Shown here: in pieces, positions 28,833 to 36,766 of the stretch
How positions within the stretch are numbered: the first letter of the stretch is position 1
Layout: every line of letters begins with the position of its first letter
Source of the DNA: Azohydromonas australica DSM 1124
Lineage (GTDB): Bacteria > Pseudomonadota > Gammaproteobacteria > Burkholderiales > Burkholderiaceae_C
Direction: 5' to 3'
Length of the DNA: 64,000 nt
NCBI RefSeq assembly: GCF_000430725.1
Contig: NZ_KE387212.1
Location: forward strand, 120,407 to 184,406
Translations under genes and position numbers: made by a program
The notes under the pieces: generated by a model
Seen by the model: the letters and a program-made list of their open reading frames with translations, nothing else
Told to the model about the DNA's origin: nothing
Databases searched by the model: none

Positions 28833-29780
28833 TCAGCCGGCCGCCGGCTTGCGCGCGCGTCCCCTGGCGGGCGCGGCCTCGCACAGCTCCTCGTCCGTGG
28901 ACAGCCGCTCGCTCACGAAGTCCAGGAAGCAGGTGATGCGCGCGGCCAGCTGGGCGTTGCGGTAATAGACCGCGTTGATCGGCTGGCGCACCTCCCGCGT
29001 GTGCGGCTCCAGCAGCTGCACCAGGCGGCCTTGCCGGCGGTCGGCCTGCGTCATGAAGTCGGAGAGGCAGGCGATGCCCAGGCCTTGCAGCGCGAGCTGG
29101 CGCAGCGTCTCGCCGCTGGAGGCGGTGAGCGTGGGCACGATGGGCCATTCGTCGCCATGCTCGCCGTGCAGCGGCCAGCGGTTGAGCGACTCGGGCTGGG
29201 TGAAGCCCAGCAGCACGTGGCGCGTGAGGGCCTCGACCGTGGCCGGGCGCCCGTGGCGCTCGATGTAGGCGGGGCTGGCCAGCACCCGGATGCGGCTGCT
29301 GGCCAGCGGCCGGGCGTGCAGCGTGGAGTCCTGCAGCGCACCGATGCGGATGGCGACGTCGGTGCGCCGCTCCAGCAGGTCGATGTTGAGATCGTCCGTG
29401 TCCAGCTCCAGGCGGATGCGCGGGTACTTCAAATGGAAGGCCGGCAGCAGCGGCACGATGGCGTGCAGCATGAAAGGCGTCGCGGCATTGACGCGCAGGC
29501 GGCCGGCGGGCTGGCGCCGGCGTGCGGCCATCTGTTCCTCGGCCTGGTCCACCGCGGCCAGGATCGCGCGGGCGTGGCCGAGGAACGCCGCGCCCTCGTC
29601 GGTGATCGCGATGCGCCGCGTCGTGCGCCGCAGCAGCGTGGTCTCCAGCTTGCGCTCCAGGCGGCCCAGGGCGCGGCTGATGCCCGAGACGGTCTGGCCC
29701 AGCTGCTCGGCCGCGGCGGTGATCGAGCCGGTGTCCACGACGGTGGTGAAGGCCTGCAGTTCTTCGAGGGTGGTCTTCAT
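28833..29780 (-). CDS. LysR family transcriptional regulator
   Basis: A 315-residue LysR regulator with helix-turn-helix at residues 6-65 (LQAFTTVVDTGSITAAAEQLGQT) and the C-terminal domain typical of the PA0477/YafC-like group, including IRIGALQDSTLHARPL and GLGIACLSDFM. The start ATG at 29780 is preceded by GGGGGAG-like bases (rev. strand GGCTCCCCC region). It lies upstream of, and in line with, an MFS exporter and an aldo/keto reductase, which it probably controls. The C-terminal tail is Arg/Ala-rich and not conserved. Confidence 0.9.
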   Translation of the reverse strand: MKTTLEELQAFTTVVDTGSITAAAEQLGQTVSGISRALGRLERKLETTLLRRTTRRIAITDEGAAFLGHARAILAAVDQAEEQMAARRRQPAGRLRVNAATPFMLHAIVPLLPAFHLKYPRIRLELDTDDLNIDLLERRTDVAIRIGALQDSTLHARPLASSRIRVLASPAYIERHGRPATVEALTRHVLLGFTQPESLNRWPLHGEHGDEWPIVPTLTASSGETLRQLALQGLGIACLSDFMTQADRRQGRLVQLLEPHTREVRQPINAVYYRNAQLAARITCFLDFVSERLSTDEELCEAAPARGRARKPAAG

Positions 29781-29799
29781 GGGGGAGCCATGATGCCGG

Positions 29800-30540
29800 T
29801 CAGAACGCCATGCGGGCATTCACGCCCACGTGGCGTGCCTGCTGGCCGTCCTGGTTCCTCAGCCAACCCAGTGACAGGCTGGCTTGCACGGGCCCCGCAC
29901 GGATGCCGGACAGATGCATGCCGAGGCGGGACTCGCGGTAGTCCGGCGCCTGCATCCAGGCGAACTCCGGCCCGGTGGAAAGGCCGTGAGGCAGGCCGAT
30001 GCCGAGGTTGGCATACAGGTTCTTCGTGCGGTTGGCGGACGAGTAGCTTGCGAGCGCGAAGCCGGACAGCGCCTGTTCGGCGCTGAAGTACCCCGACACC
30101 GTTGCCTTGGCTCCCAGTTTGCTGCCTGCGCCGTCGCCGGGCGACCGGTAGGAAAGGTCCTTGGTGTAGAGCGACGGACCCAGGGCCGCCATGAAGCCGT
30201 AGGCGGCCTTGTTGTGCTCATAGCCCAGCAGGACGCTGACGTCCGAGTAGCGGCCGCGAACGACGCCCTGCGGGGCCGCGTTCAGGGCGTAGCGGTAGTA
30301 GCCCCGCTGCGCCACGCCCTGGACACGCCATCCCGGGCGGTCGTTCGGGGTCACCGGGGCGAAGGTCAGCATGGCGCCAAGGCTGCCTGTGTGGAGTGCG
30401 CTCGCACCGATCCAGGCCTCGCCTGCCATGCGGCTGTCGCGGGCCTGGACGGCCGGCGCGTGGCCCAGCAGCAGGGCCACGAGCAGGCCTGTGCCCGGGG
30501 GTGCGAGACGCCGCACCCAGTGCTTGTGTCGCGCCGGCAT
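29800..30540 (-). CDS. BcsS-like outer-membrane protein of exopolysaccharide operon
   Basis: A 246-residue exported protein. After the start at 30540 comes a basic N-terminus and a hydrophobic stretch (TGLLVALLLGHAPAVQA), then amphipathic beta strands rich in Gly, Tyr and Ser ending in the terminal Phe (GVNARMAF) typical of outer-membrane beta-barrels. The strand pattern (YSDVSVLLGYEHNKAAYGFMAALGPSLY; GLSTGPEFAWMQAPDYRESRLGMHLSG) resembles the cellulose biosynthesis protein BcsS family. The start overlaps the acyltransferase stop by one base, so it belongs to the synthase-acyltransferase operon. A polymer-secretion or surface role is inferred. Confidence 0.7.
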   Translation of the reverse strand: MPARHKHWVRRLAPPGTGLLVALLLGHAPAVQARDSRMAGEAWIGASALHTGSLGAMLTFAPVTPNDRPGWRVQGVAQRGYYRYALNAAPQGVVRGRYSDVSVLLGYEHNKAAYGFMAALGPSLYTKDLSYRSPGDGAGSKLGAKATVSGYFSAEQALSGFALASYSSANRTKNLYANLGIGLPHGLSTGPEFAWMQAPDYRESRLGMHLSGIRAGPVQASLSLGWLRNQDGQQARHVGVNARMAF

Positions 30541-31718
30541 CAGGGCTCGCTCCGGGCTTGTGCCGTGGCGGCCGACGTCATGGCCCATGTCCGGCCGGGC
30601 TCGGGACGGCTGCTGCCTTCCGGGCCCGGCTCATCGGCCGCGTGCTGGCGCTGCTTGAAGTAGGGCAGCTCAAGCCATCGGTACGAAACGCCTGCCAGCG
30701 CGGCACTGGCCAGCAGCGAGACAAGCATCAGCACGCCGGAATGGACGGGGAGCGGCAGCGAAGCCCATCGAGGTCCCAGGTGGTCCACCACCACAACGAT
30801 CATCAGGCCGTGCAGCAGGTAGAGGCTGTAGGACCAGTTTCCGAGGCAGCGCAGCAGCGGAGCGTTGAAGCACCGGGCCAGCAGGCCGTCGCCGGCGATG
30901 GCCTTGGCCACCAGCAGCCCGCAGACAACCGCATAAGGCCAGGAGAAGAGGTTGTAGTTCTGCGTGAACGAGAACAGCAGCGTCACGCCCAGGTACGGCA
31001 GCAGCACGGCCCAGTCGGGCAGCAGGCTTGTCCAGCGCCTCAACGTGCCCGGCGGCAGCGCGGCCATCCATGCCCCGGCGAAGAACATGACGAAGCGCGC
31101 GTAGTGCGACCCCAGCAGAATCGCGGCCAGCGGCACCAGCAGCCCGGCCCAGGCCACGTGGGCCGGCCGCAGCGCCGCATGCCAGCGCCGGATGGCCAGC
31201 AGCAGGGGCGGCATCGCGAGGTAGAACAGCCACTCGAAGCTCAAGGACCAGCTCGCCACCAGGATGGCCTTGATGCCCAGCTCCGGGATGCCGTGAAGCA
31301 TCAAGGCGTTCTGGAGCAGCAGCTTCCAGTCGTAGGTCACGTTCCAGAAAGTCGCGTGGTAGGCGGTGTAGATCAGCAGCCAGACCGCAAACGCCGGATA
31401 CAGCCGGGCCAGCCGATTCCACAGGAAGCGGCCATAGCGGAATTCCGGCCGTGCGACCAGCCTGAAAATCAGGAATCCGCTGAGCAGGAAGAACAGGTCC
31501 ACGCCGTAGTGCGACGCCCACAGGTAGTGGGCCAGCGCAGGGCCGATGCCTGGCGCATCGAGGATGCTGGAGTGCTCGAAATCCGGGCCACCGTAGCGGC
31601 GCACGTAGTGATCCGCGAAATGGACGAGGAACACGAGCACGACGGCGTAGCCGCGCAGCCCTTCCATGCCCGTGATGCGCTCGCGTGGCGGCGCGCTCGT
31701 GCACGGCTCAGTCCGCAT
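30540..31718 (-). CDS. Acyltransferase family 3 membrane protein (exopolysaccharide O-acyltransferase)
   Basis: A 392-residue integral-membrane acyltransferase of the OafA/ExoZ family with about ten hydrophobic segments. The N-terminal signature GMEGLRGYAVVLVFLVHF contains the conserved Arg and His, and YGVDLFFLLSGFLIF matches the second conserved region. The start at 31718 gives an 11-base overlap with the upstream synthase gene; longer starts would extend further into it. It likely transfers acetyl or succinyl groups onto the polymer made by the adjacent synthase. Confidence 0.85.
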   Translation of the reverse strand: MRTEPCTSAPPRERITGMEGLRGYAVVLVFLVHFADHYVRRYGGPDFEHSSILDAPGIGPALAHYLWASHYGVDLFFLLSGFLIFRLVARPEFRYGRFLWNRLARLYPAFAVWLLIYTAYHATFWNVTYDWKLLLQNALMLHGIPELGIKAILVASWSLSFEWLFYLAMPPLLLAIRRWHAALRPAHVAWAGLLVPLAAILLGSHYARFVMFFAGAWMAALPPGTLRRWTSLLPDWAVLLPYLGVTLLFSFTQNYNLFSWPYAVVCGLLVAKAIAGDGLLARCFNAPLLRCLGNWSYSLYLLHGLMIVVVVDHLGPRWASLPLPVHSGVLMLVSLLASAALAGVSYRWLELPYFKQRQHAADEPGPEGSSRPEPGRTWAMTSAATAQARSEP

Positions 31719-33843
31719 TGGCAGAGGCGGCCGGGATCCGGTGCAGCGAAGCAGACCGCTCTGGCGCGGGAAGGGCCTTCGGCTCCTGGGCGCCAGCGCC
31801 GGCCTGACGAGCGGGAATATGTCTCGCACTGGCGCGGTACCAGGTTGCGCAGCCGAGCTTCAGGTCGTTCCAGGCTTCGCGCATGCCGATGAAGCGGACG
31901 ACGCCCCAAGCCAGGCACAGCGCGTTGAAGCCGGCGAAGGCCGCCAGGAAGAGCTGATCCGCCTGTGCTGCCGCCACCGCGCTGGCCGAGGCCATGGCCG
32001 GAAGGCCGAGCTGGGTGGCCACGTGCAGGGCGGGTGAAGCCGTGCGGTCGCCCACCTTGGGCGTGCGCGCGAAGGCCGACTTGCGCCGCATGACGATCTG
32101 CCGCACGGACTGCAGCACCCCGGCAGCGTTGACCGGGATGAGCATCAGGTTGAGCGCATAGACGCGCCAGAAGTCGAGCCACGAGTAGCCGCAACGCCGC
32201 AGGTCGCGCGCATACACCAGGAGGTAGGGCAGTGCTGCGGCGGCCAGCCAGGGGCTCGCCAGTGCCGGGTCCATCGGCAGCAGGGCGAGTAGCAGCACCC
32301 CGATGCTGGAAAGGGTGGGCGACAGCAGGTAGTGCGTGCGCACGAAGAGCTCCAGCAGCCCGGGCCGCCGGCCCTGCGGACGCATCACGTAGCGCAGCAG
32401 GTCCGCCAGGATCAGCAGCCCGCCGTTGGCCCAGCGCCGCCGCTGGATGATCAGCGCGCCGAAGTCCGGCGGCGTGGCGCTGAATGCCAGACGCTCAGGG
32501 TGGTTGTGCAGCGTCCAGCCGTGGCGCACGAGGTCCAGCGTCGATCCCGTGTCCTCGATCACGGTCTTGTCCTGGATGAAGACGGGTACCTGGAAGCCCC
32601 GTTCCTGCGCCGTCTGGCGGATGTCGTTCAGCGCCTTCACCCGCAACAGCGCGTTGGCGCCGACCCAGTACGTCGCGCCGAAGAACGTGAAGCCCTGGTG
32701 CACCAGGTACTGGATGTCCGTCTGCGCGCCGGCGCAGCGCTCCACGAGGCTCGCCGCGTGCGGATGCGCCGAGTACGGCGTCTGCACCACGGCCATGCGC
32801 GGGTCGGCCGCCATGATGGGGGCGAGCTTGAGCAGGTAGTCATGCCGCACCAGGCTGTCGGCGTCCAGCGTGAGCAGGAAGTCCTCTGCCGGCACGACGA
32901 AGTCGGCTTCGCCGGTGGCGCATTCCACCAGGTGGCAGCCGTCTGCCCTCGCGTGCTCCTTGAAGCTGCGACCGAGCAGGCCGATGTAGCTGTTGAGGTT
33001 CATGGCCTTGCTGGGCGCATGCGACAGGTTGCGGTAGCGCTTGCGCTCGAAGCGCGTGATCTGCGTGCGCAGCAGCGATGCCAGCCGCTGGTACTCGGCC
33101 CACAAGGCGTCGCGGTCGAGTGCCGCACCGCTGAGCAGTCGCTGAGACCGCTCGCGATGCAGGCGCGCCAAGGGCAAGACGATCTCGTCGTTGAAGAAGC
33201 GGTCCACATGCGCAAAGGCATTCCCGCTCATTGGCTCGGCCAACTGCTCCACCCAATCGGCCAGGCTGGCATACAGCGTGGCGACCCGGCGTGTTTCCGC
33301 GCCCAGGTCCAATGCCTGCCCGCCATCGGCACGGTGCATGAAGTCGGTGAACGCCAGCTGGTAGCGCCGGCACTCGTCGCGGAAACAAGCATGGAGAGAA
33401 GCGATCAGCTGCCTTGTCGCCTCCAGCGCTTCGCGATCCACCCCCGGTCCGGAACATGGATCGTCGACCAGCACGACGATGCGCTTGGACGGGTACTCGC
33501 TCAGGGCTGCGGACACCACGGTCTGCCGGATGACGCGCAGCTCCTCCTTGTACGAAGGCACGAGCACGCAGACCCGGGGCGTCCGGACCGCGCTGGAGAT
33601 GGGGGCCGCCCGCTCCCTGCACTGAGGTGAGCCGTGTTGTTGACGACGCAGCCATCCGATACGGGACAGCAGATAAACCGCGCTGCCGTAGGTGAAGCCG
33701 GAGAACAGCGCCAGGACCAGCACGGCTTGCCACACGGCGAGGCCTTGCATGGCGTGCACTTGCGCCAGGACATGCCCTGCCGCCAGCGCGAAGGCAACAG
33801 CAGTGGCTACCATCGCCAGGATGGTGACAAACATCTCTCTCAT
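31708..33843 (-). CDS. Processive family-2 glycosyltransferase (polysaccharide synthase) with a large insertion
   Basis: A 711-residue membrane synthase. Two N-terminal helices (about 5-25 and 38-60) precede a cytoplasmic GT2 domain and four or more C-terminal helices. Catalytic motifs are in cellulose/chitin-synthase order: VPSYKE (95-100), VLVDDP (124-129), KAMNLN (279-284), DAD (327-329), IED (429-431) and QRRRW (467-471). A stretch of about 130 mainly helical residues (about 135-270) separates the first Asp motif from KAMNLN; standard BcsA has far less there. It is the first gene of an operon with an acyltransferase and a BcsS-like protein. No BcsB or PilZ domain is visible. The polymer is unknown. 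Confidence 0.85.
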   Translation of the reverse strand: MREMFVTILAMVATAVAFALAAGHVLAQVHAMQGLAVWQAVLVLALFSGFTYGSAVYLLSRIGWLRRQQHGSPQCRERAAPISSAVRTPRVCVLVPSYKEELRVIRQTVVSAALSEYPSKRIVVLVDDPCSGPGVDREALEATRQLIASLHACFRDECRRYQLAFTDFMHRADGGQALDLGAETRRVATLYASLADWVEQLAEPMSGNAFAHVDRFFNDEIVLPLARLHRERSQRLLSGAALDRDALWAEYQRLASLLRTQITRFERKRYRNLSHAPSKAMNLNSYIGLLGRSFKEHARADGCHLVECATGEADFVVPAEDFLLTLDADSLVRHDYLLKLAPIMAADPRMAVVQTPYSAHPHAASLVERCAGAQTDIQYLVHQGFTFFGATYWVGANALLRVKALNDIRQTAQERGFQVPVFIQDKTVIEDTGSTLDLVRHGWTLHNHPERLAFSATPPDFGALIIQRRRWANGGLLILADLLRYVMRPQGRRPGLLELFVRTHYLLSPTLSSIGVLLLALLPMDPALASPWLAAAALPYLLVYARDLRRCGYSWLDFWRVYALNLMLIPVNAAGVLQSVRQIVMRRKSAFARTPKVGDRTASPALHVATQLGLPAMASASAVAAAQADQLFLAAFAGFNALCLAWGVVRFIGMREAWNDLKLGCATWYRASARHIPARQAGAGAQEPKALPAPERSASLHRIPAASANAD

Positions 33844-34213
33844 CGATTGGATCCCTCGGTACTGAAGCGCGGCCTTGGCCGGCTTCGAGTCACTTGCACG
33901 GACTGGCCTGCGTGAAAGCAGGCGCGTGCTTCTTTGTTTGCGTCACGCGCTCAGTGATGCGGCGTGGACGCCAAGAGGGAATCTACGGATTGAAGTTGCC
34001 AGAGCGGACGCTAACTGGCGATGGGGTTGATACGGTGCCGTCAGTAATCGGATCAGAACCGCTCGTCCGTATCCAACCTGTAATCACTACAACGTTCATG
34101 CAGCCATCGAGTCATTCGATGCGTGAACAACTGGTTGAGAAGTCATTGCTCTGCAGATGGCAGCGGCCGGTCGAGCCAGCCGTGCCAGCGCGCGCCGGAT
34201 GACATCGGGTCGC
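33844..34213. other. Intergenic region upstream of the synthase operon
   Basis: About 370 bases with no supported gene. It must hold the promoter of the minus-strand synthase operon, but I found no convincing -35/-10 or sigma-54 pair. Short open frames here have no ribosome binding site or protein-like composition. Confidence 0.5.
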
Positions 34214-34567
34214 TCAGGGCTGAGGCAACACGAGGTGGGTTTGTGCCGAGCGGCCGGGAGAGGCCAGCTGCAATCCATACAGGCAGGAGCCGGCATGGCA
34301 CTCGTCCAGCCGCTGTTCCCTTGACCGTCGCAGTGCCGTGGTCTGGAGGCCAGGGAGGACCGGTGCATCTTGCTGATGCTGTGCCGCTTGGAGTCCTGGA
34401 TGGGAAGAAAAGCGCACGTCCTTCGCCGGATCGTCAGCCGTGATGGACTTGGCCGACAGGAATACTGCCGCTCCAACGATGCCGATACAAAACGCCGTCG
34501 GCACAAAGAAAAGGCAATCCCTCGCAAAAAGAGCCGCCTCGATCATGGCGTTCAACTGCCTGCTCAC
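34214..34567 (-). CDS. Small hypothetical membrane protein
   Basis: A 117-residue frame with a GTG start six bases after GGGGAGG, a good ribosome binding site. It has one hydrophobic segment near residues 18-40 (CLFFVPTAFCIGIVGAAVFLSA) and a polar, Gln- and His-rich C-terminal half with two cysteines. No family is recognised. It is upstream of, and in line with, the synthase operon, 370 bases away. The base composition is less GC-rich than its neighbours. It may be real because of the start signal and membrane segment, but it lacks independent support. Confidence 0.45.
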   Translation of the reverse strand: MSRQLNAMIEAALFARDCLFFVPTAFCIGIVGAAVFLSAKSITADDPAKDVRFSSHPGLQAAQHQQDAPVLPGLQTTALRRSREQRLDECHAGSCLYGLQLASPGRSAQTHLVLPQP

Positions 34568-34585
34568 AATCGCCTCCCCATTGAA

Positions 34586-34602
34586 AAGCTCTTTTTGAGC
34601 TT
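34586..34602 (-). promoter_or_regulatory. Leader hairpin upstream of the small membrane protein
   Basis: AAGCTC and GAGCTT form a perfect six-base stem around a five-base A/T loop. It lies just upstream of the GGGGAGG ribosome binding site at about 34574-34580, so it would be in the leader of that transcript and could affect its translation or stability. Confidence 0.35.
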
Positions 34603-35245
34603 GGATTGCAGGTGACCGGCTGCAGATTCAGGCCGGTAAACATGCATTATCGATGCGTTATCGCAAAACGTATCTTTTGAATCCAAAAAATATTTCATTT
34701 GGTAAACATCGTCACCTGCTCACCCTTGGGCCGGGTGTGCGGCTTGACGGTGACGACTCAAGCTGGTCAACAGCCCGCTTGGGCCGGGGCATCAGCCGGA
34801 CCTCCAAATCCGGTCTCGGCGCTCTGCGGCGCTGCCGCTTTCCGCGGTGCGGCCGGGACGCTTGCAGCCATGCCGTGATGACCAGTCGCCGCGCACCGTT
34901 CCCGCTGCAGCTCCAGGCACTGGTCCACACCCTCTGGCGCCACCGACCGGTGCGTCGGTTTTCTTTACAGGCTGCAGTCGGCCTCGATGAGCGTCATATC
35001 GATTGCCGGCCGGCTATTTGAGATTGCCGGTTCCTGGCGCGCCATCGTGTCGTTGCTGGGTTCATGGAACCCTGCAACCAGGGGGTGCTTTATTTTTATT
35101 TCGTTGGTATGGAAATCCATCCTTAAATGCTATATGTATCTTGATTATTCCGGCGGTTTACAAATAATGTCGCGGCCTTTTACACGTGGTCCGGCGGAGG
35201 CAGAAGGATTCTTCTAAGCGCTTGATCTGCAAAAGAAAATCGTTT

Positions 35246-35261
35246 TGGCATAACTGCTGCT
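35246..35261 (+). promoter_or_regulatory. Sigma-54-like (-24/-12) promoter of the PEP-CTERM gene
   Basis: TGGCATAACTGCTGCT has GG and GC exactly ten bases apart, with TGGCA at -24 and CTGC at -12, close to the consensus TGGCACG-N4-TTGC. Transcription would begin about 12 bases later, leaving a leader of about 45 bases before the GTG start at 35318. Sigma-54 and PrsK/PrsR control of PEP-CTERM genes is known in some exosortase bacteria. Confidence 0.5.
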
Positions 35262-35317
35262 ATTGCGTGGCGCCACTGTGCAATTTCGACACTGGCAAGC
35301 CAAGCAAGGGAGTTGAT

Positions 35318-35974
35318 GTGTCTAAAAGAATCCAACTGGCAATTCGACAAGCCGCAGCAGCGGTAGCGTGGTCGTTGTCGGCCGCAACGGCTGCCATCGC
35401 AGCCCCGGTGCATTTCGACGTGCAGGCGACGGCGCTTGCGCTGGGGCCGGGTTATGGCAGCACTGCCGGCCGGCTCGGCATGCAGGTCTCGTTGACCGAT
35501 GCATCGCTGCACCACTTGGCCGATCTGGCCACGGGGCAGTCCTTCAGCTTCGAGGTGGGCAGCCTGAAGTTGAAAGACGAAGGCGGTGCCAGCAGCAATG
35601 CCACCATCGATGCCAACGAAACGGATGGCCTGGAAGTCAGCGCCAGCTTCGTTTTCAGCAACCCTGTGAGCGATTCCTACTTCGTCACGGCCACCGGCAC
35701 GGCCACTACCGGTGGCATCAATGACGCCGGCGTCGACTTGTCCATCGCCTGGAATCCCTTGCTGCTGGACTTCGGCATCGGGGGGCAGTTCCGCCTGACG
35801 ATGAACACCTTGAACTTCACGCTCAACGACCAGACGTTGCAGCAGTACGCCACGCTCACGCTGGTGAGCGAGCCCGTGTCTCCGCCCAATAACGCCGTGC
35901 CCGAGCCCGGCTCGCTGGCCCTGACTGGCCTGGCCTTGGCGGGCCTGGCCTTCGCGCGTCGCCGCCAGCAGTAA
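35318..35974 (+). CDS. PEP-CTERM sorting-domain protein
   Basis: A 218-residue exported protein. The GTG at 35318 follows AAGGGAG by six bases; no better ATG exists. It has a signal peptide (SKRIQLAIRQAAAAVAWSLSAATAAIA), then a Ser/Thr/Asn-rich beta-sandwich-like body with many short strands, and a C-terminal sorting signal: VPEPGSLALTG, hydrophobic helix, RRRQQ. It would be processed by an exosortase and exported with extracellular polysaccharide. No enzymatic motif is seen. It faces the end of a minus-strand small protein gene across a strong hairpin. Confidence 0.88.
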   Translation: MSKRIQLAIRQAAAAVAWSLSAATAAIAAPVHFDVQATALALGPGYGSTAGRLGMQVSLTDASLHHLADLATGQSFSFEVGSLKLKDEGGASSNATIDANETDGLEVSASFVFSNPVSDSYFVTATGTATTGGINDAGVDLSIAWNPLLLDFGIGGQFRLTMNTLNFTLNDQTLQQYATLTLVSEPVSPPNNAVPEPGSLALTGLALAGLAFARRRQQ

Positions 35975-36047
35975 GGCCGCTTGCGCGGCTGAAGGCTCAG
36001 TCTGTCCGGCAGAGCGGGCCGCTGCAAAATGGGACCGCGTGTGTCGC

Positions 36048-36074
36048 CCGGGGTGATGCGCAGCATCACCCCGG
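36048..36074. terminator. Strong palindromic hairpin between convergent genes
   Basis: CCGGGGTGATGC and GCATCACCCCGG form a perfect 12-base-pair stem with a three-base loop, between the convergent PEP-CTERM gene (ends 35974) and the small exported protein gene (ends 36145). It lacks a T-tract on either side but is well placed as a bidirectional terminator. Confidence 0.55.
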
Positions 36075-36144
36075 CCTTCCAGACCGCATCAACGCGAGCA
36101 GCTTGGAACCATCCTTCAGCGAAGCCGCGTGTTCGCTGGGCCCA

Positions 36145-36459
36145 CTACCGCAGGTGAAAGGTCCCGTTGATCGTGATACCGGCCGGTGCCATGGGCAACC
36201 CGATCTGTACCGGGACAGGGACCGGCACGGCGCGGTAGTGCACGGGCGGGGGTGCGTAGACCGGCGCGGGAGCGTAGTACACGGGAGCCGCTGCCCTGCA
36301 CTTGCGCTCCTCCTTGTAGCCCCCGTCCTTGTACTTGCGCTTGACCTTGCAACTTCCGTCCCAGAACTCCTCCTTGTACTCGCCGCGACCATGAGCCTGG
36401 GCAGAAACGGAGACAGCCAGCAAGGCCACCGACAGCAGGGACAGCACCTGGAATTTCAT
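36145..36459 (-). CDS. Small exported protein with basic and proline-rich segments
   Basis: A 104-residue protein with a Sec signal peptide (MKFQVLSLLSVALLAVSVSAQA), a charged middle (YKEEFWDGSCKVKRKYKDGG, with two cysteines that could pair) and a Pro/Tyr/Val-rich tail (APVYAPPPVHYRAVPVPVPV). No enzymatic family is recognised; short periplasmic proteins of this style are common in Burkholderiales. The start at 36459 gives the cleanest signal peptide; an upstream ATG at 36489 would add ten residues. The role is unknown. Confidence 0.65.
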   Translation of the reverse strand: MKFQVLSLLSVALLAVSVSAQAHGRGEYKEEFWDGSCKVKRKYKDGGYKEERKCRAAAPVYYAPAPVYAPPPVHYRAVPVPVPVQIGLPMAPAGITINGTFHLR

Positions 36460-36766
36460 CTTCAACTTGACGACATCGCGGGGCGCCATGGTAGGTGCTG
36501 GCCCTGCGCGTTTTGGCCGGCAGGCGCTCACCATGACGTTGAAGGTGTTACCAAGTCGCTCTCTTGCATGTGAGCGCTGGCCGAGCCATCTACACGCCGA
36601 TTTCAATCGTTGAGCTGACGCGGTACCGGTGCCAGGGCGCAGCGCAAGGGGTCGCTGTTCCCCATTCAGGCAACGCTGCGTTGCCCCGGAGGTCGCCCAG
36701 TCGGGAACGAGTTTTGCACTCGCGGTGGGCCGCTGATGTGGCAGCGGCTGACTCAAGAGGCCTCCG
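36460..36766. other. Divergent intergenic region
   Basis: About 307 bases between a leftward small exported protein and a rightward BON-domain protein. It should carry both promoters. I saw no clear operator, hairpin or RNA gene. Confidence 0.4.

Larger units (their letters stand above)
34568..35317. other. AT-richer intergenic region with regulatory features
   Basis: About 750 bases, visibly richer in A and T than the rest, especially 34640-34710 and 35085-35260. No gene is supported. Visible elements: a hairpin at 34586-34602, two copies of GGTAAACAT (near 34634 and 34700), the direct repeat TTATCG-ATGCG-TTATCG, a small hairpin CCCTG-CAAC-CAGGG at 35070-35083 followed by a T-rich stretch, and a sigma-54-like promoter at 35246-35261. 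Confidence 0.5.

Noticed and set aside
33894..34202. Plus-strand frame of 102 codons
   Set aside because: No ribosome binding site, mixed composition, no family feature; it lies in the probable promoter of the synthase operon.
34653..35021. Plus-strand frame of 122 codons in the AT-richer gap
   Set aside because: It starts without a ribosome binding site, changes composition midway and shows no recognised motif.
35070..35095. Small hairpin CCCTG-CAAC-CAGGG followed by T-rich bases, terminator-like
   Set aside because: No gene ends upstream on the plus strand, so there is nothing for it to terminate; noted only within the gap description.
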